The position numbers and the translations under genes are program-made. The notes under the pieces were generated by a model that saw nothing but the letters and a program-made list of their open reading frames with translations, did not search any database and was not told the DNA's origin. Of a DNA stretch of 28,672 bases, positions 26,801 to 28,672 are shown one piece after another (positions within the stretch are counted from its first letter, which is position 1; every line of letters begins with the position of its first letter). Source of the stretch: Stramenopiles sp. TOSAG23-2 (Eukaryota; Sar); contig LT649397.1 of NCBI GenBank assembly GCA_900128395.1, positions 1 through 28,672 of the forward strand, read 5' to 3'.

Positions 26801-28476
26801 ACTGTTGTGTCTCCTTTCTCATCTGTCACCGCCGTATCTGCATTATGCTTACATAATGTTAAAACAGCTTCTTCCTTACCTGATTTTGCTGCGCATAATA
26901 ATGGAGTTAAACCACGATCATCTTTCTCTTCGATATTTGCACCATGTGATAACAATTTTTCTACAAGTTCAATCTGCCCACGTTCGGCTGCTGCGCAAAG
27001 AAAGCTAGGATTTGGTGCTTCTGGTGGTGCGTGTACTGAACATCCGCTTTTGATCAATAGTGTCGAGCATTTCCAACGCTTATTTGCAATTGCTTCCCAC
27101 AATGGTGGCGACGTTAATGGTAAGTCTAACGGCGCCCCATATTTTACTAGAAACTTTGCCACGGGAAGATGTCCCTGTCCAACAGCAGCACTTAAAGCCG
27201 ATAATCCAGCTGTACTGTACGGTGTAGTATCTGCATCGTGTTTTAATAGTTCCTCAACCACGTTTGCATGCCCTCTATACGCTGCTTTTAGTAAAGCTGT
27301 TTCGCCATATTTATTCAAAATATTTACATTGGCATCACGTTGTATCAAAAGCTTTACAACAGGCAAATATTCTTTCTTCGTGTTACAGGCATAATGCAAA
27401 GGCGTAAATTTATCTTCACTTTCAGAATTGACACATGCTCCTTGAGCCAGGCAGGTCATAACGGACTCTACACAACCACTTTCAGCAGCATAGCTTAGAT
27501 ATACATCAACTTCACTGGGGTCCATCTTCGTAGATGTAGATTCCACCAATATAGCTGCCTTTACTTTTAACATGCCCTTTTTCAAGAAACCTTCTTGTAT
27601 TATACGTCTCGATTCGATAAACGAGCTCCATCCCCAATTACATAAATCATTTTTTTGACTTTTAAATACATGCTTATGGACATTTTTCGTGACACTTTTG
27701 GAATCATCAAAATGGTTTATTAATGTCAGCGAGAAACATACTCGCCTTTCCCATCCAAAAGGAAGATCGGAAGTGTCCAAAAAAAGGGATAAATTTCCAT
27801 CAGATTTTGTCCCATTCGGATATATTTTCAGCCGCCATTGATGTCCATTTTCATCAGTTTGAATTTCCGTAGTGTGGCAATTTTTTGACATATCATCAAC
27901 TGTATTTAGTTTTGTATAATTATTTATTTCCCAAGTTAATTCGCTGGCATCTTCCATACAACTAGGATTTTTATTTGGTGCCCTTTTTCTACATGAATCT
28001 GTGCCACCGGATATTTTTCCGACGGGGCCATTTTCAGGATCATGTTTCAACCCATCTTCATCCATCATTTCGCCTTCTTCGCAATCTTCATAATCGAAAT
28101 CTGAAGTATTATTGGAATATACAGTAGTAGTTGTGTAATTCGAATCTCCCCTTAAAATAAGATGTTCATCCTCATCGCTAGATTTTCCTACTAAATTTGG
28201 CATATCATCTTCACTGTCAAGACTGCTATCCTCACTATCAAATTCAATTTCTTTTCCATCCAAAATCATTTCTTTCACAATTGTAGTTGCCTTTGAAATA
28301 ATGCGGTTCACACCACGTTTGAACTCTTTATTAGTCATACCATTATGCCCTACCTTGGTATTATTATTGATACTTCTTTTTCCGCTACTACTACTACTAT
28401 TTCCATCACTTCGCCTGGAACGGTTCACTTTGACAATTTCACTCATTATATAATTGCTAATACTAAACTGTAACAA
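23833..28476 (-). CDS. MATH / ankyrin / coiled-coil / PCIF1-like methyltransferase-fold protein
   Basis: A 1547-residue intronless gene with four parts. Residues 1-170 are acidic and basic low complexity. A MATH domain spans about 175-312 (ELTWEINNYTKL ... LKVKAAILVE). Ankyrin repeats span about 320-580 (FTPLHYACN, GETALLKAAYRGHANVVEEL, GLTPLLCAAKSGKEE). A Lys/Glu coiled coil (600-770) leads into a Gln/Asn-rich linker. The C-terminus (about 1150-1545) matches the helical plus methyltransferase region of PCIF1/CAPAM, the enzyme that makes m6Am at mRNA caps. Shared blocks are ECFATPLTRRLNSYCSYFPD, then TDKYFGS, STGSF, NPLSFIICV and the closing WPITKESVHLI. The catalytic NPPF motif of PCIF1 is LPPS here (1425-1428), so methyl transfer is probably lost. 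An ATG ten codons in (28446) is an equally good start. Confidence 0.88.
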   Translation of the reverse strand: MLQFSISNYIMSEIVKVNRSRRSDGNSSSSSGKRSINNNTKVGHNGMTNKEFKRGVNRIISKATTIVKEMILDGKEIEFDSEDSSLDSEDDMPNLVGKSSDEDEHLILRGDSNYTTTTVYSNNTSDFDYEDCEEGEMMDEDGLKHDPENGPVGKISGGTDSCRKRAPNKNPSCMEDASELTWEINNYTKLNTVDDMSKNCHTTEIQTDENGHQWRLKIYPNGTKSDGNLSLFLDTSDLPFGWERRVCFSLTLINHFDDSKSVTKNVHKHVFKSQKNDLCNWGWSSFIESRRIIQEGFLKKGMLKVKAAILVESTSTKMDPSEVDVYLSYAAESGCVESVMTCLAQGACVNSESEDKFTPLHYACNTKKEYLPVVKLLIQRDANVNILNKYGETALLKAAYRGHANVVEELLKHDADTTPYSTAGLSALSAAVGQGHLPVAKFLVKYGAPLDLPLTSPPLWEAIANKRWKCSTLLIKSGCSVHAPPEAPNPSFLCAAAERGQIELVEKLLSHGANIEEKDDRGLTPLLCAAKSGKEEAVLTLCKHNADTAVTDEKGDTTVAMLVEQQLIECAFELTDKYKASITRCSRNRKKVQRAKLLITLKKRQVEMDKIKKNKLALQKKSETDDFFIADGLLSDEDDDKKAESKSKSSKKAAKKRAKKKAQKEKKRLAKEKAEAEAKRLEEERKEKKRLRKEEQRKRKEIEEELKRKKKEEQEQALMAKRKDQEEKERKKKEMKKEENVEATGKKKKKKKKKKKKTVTIVGPDMIDNSKVNNGGNKTKKDQMIEKDTEIQEKNGNTAVERVDNQPPQEDDDDGWDTVVTKRKGKKMQETANVETYTQRKLTMPITRNSITQQVPQYSKHTSTVKRAMGANGEKEDKDDGWETVKKPVKYYTNRYQQHASEPEVVLRPTYRQTQRQTRPPPAPQVMLQQNSIAPQNATRSQVPRQFFNEPINRRNNTSLEDNDDNTQTLNINLTESDDDLILQPPARNIKQSQQVLGQQQKLQQQQPRQEKLTKAPSEMLRKKSSDDFLPVSLSFLEMEEEMNQLNNNDSQASVTQTTWGSDNKTKQNIMAWNNDSNNWNSNAIISNNNTTKANSEWVAKDRQIPVQQQQQQQIAKPPKVASSTLLQSRQQPVIQPEVITRPVRNEMEETPSVAVLRDDKFREIVDTVSQMDVAYRPVFARVLLRWITQANIFHNKIIQDFVWKKHNKQSIDPIVPSQEVAEVATMVYRELVSSFPSTSDQRILTATTTQFVNYCSSQAQLIYKLKSWQAQDKLLTQKPWTDALLQMSFCDPARFNLESHVSGVVFGQTAVLVLRKTLDGLIQIYRINNGQEGSVRMCGRLYNMVQRYETVTPLMSIDNVLTTLIERSMVCFHRYFGVTHECFATPLTRRLNSYCSYFPDTDKYFGSSGSFYDFFPSTGSFIALPPSNDKYNLGTMYTHITNIMQSSENPLSFIICVSHNPTFDCVREIPGLSPYVLHAELLPRNQHVFEIGNRHTMYRSQAPLGLSLWTSTRDTVIYWIQNSLGAQKWPITKESVHLIRESFVPR

Positions 28477-28672
28477 TAATTGATCTTGTATATAACTTTC
28501 AAAATTTATTTACTTTATTATATTTGTTATTTCATTTTAATATGTATGATCTATATATACATGATTCCAATATACATATATATTAATTTTATTAAAAAAA
28601 AAAAAAATTAATTAATTCTATTAGAGTTATCTACATTAAAGATGGCGAAAAATTTTTTTTTTTTTTTTTTTT
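28477..28672. other. 5' flank of the MATH-ANK-PCIF1 gene and end of window
   Basis: AT-rich DNA with A-runs and a terminal T-run (28650-28672). It probably holds the gene's promoter, but nothing specific can be identified. The final homopolymer may mark an assembly edge. Confidence 0.4.

Noticed and set aside
19602-28476. Ankyrin repeats as a shared origin of the two ankyrin genes
   Set aside because: Beyond the generic ankyrin consensus the two proteins share no domains or specific sequence, so they are not called paralogues.
1-28672. tRNA, rRNA, CRISPR array or prophage
   Set aside because: No cloverleaf with a TTCGA-type loop, no rRNA-like block, no regular spacer-repeat array and no phage gene cluster was seen.

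Overview
The window is nuclear DNA of an AT-rich, gene-dense unicellular eukaryote. The evidence is long intronless reading frames with no bacterial ribosome sites, two short GT-AG introns (93 and 104 bp) with CTAAC-type branch sites, ER signal peptides, and eukaryote-specific families (ALG9, MATH domain, PCIF1-like, JMJD8-like, acyl-protein thioesterase). TAA, TAG and TGA all end genes, so the code is standard. The protein mix suggests a protist, perhaps a stramenopile or related alga. That placement is inference.

Layout. 1-732: AT-rich DNA with small hairpins and a short inverted-repeat element. 733-2781 (-): transketolase. 3468-5381 (+): two-exon, ER-targeted JmjC protein like JMJD8. 5643-6215 (-): unusual GC-rich gene carrying a 12-residue exact match to the histone H3 tail, with a second open frame just upstream. 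6652-8499 (-) and 9135-11867 (+): divergent pair of secreted coiled-coil proteins sharing one architecture. 11868-12864: repeat-rich, with a 342-bp MITE-like element. 12937-15528 (+): ALG9 mannosyltransferase with a C-terminal domain resembling an uncharacterised bacterial/phage family. 15957-17287 (-): two-exon NAD(P)-dependent extended SDR. 17563-19227: inverted repeats bracketing a small, apparently frameshifted gene. 19602-21509 (-): ankyrin protein resembling IQANK1. 22363-23337 (+): membrane-anchored acyl-protein thioesterase. 23833-28476 (-): 1547-residue protein joining MATH, ankyrin repeats, a charged coiled coil and a PCIF1-like cap-methyltransferase domain whose catalytic motif is changed.

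The genes do not form one pathway. Loosely, the JMJD8-like protein, ALG9 and the two secreted coiled-coil proteins belong to the secretory route, while transketolase and the SDR are metabolic. The strongest novelty candidates are the ALG9 fusion, the MATH-ANK-PCIF1 protein with a lost catalytic motif, the H3-tail mimic, and the secreted paralogue pair.
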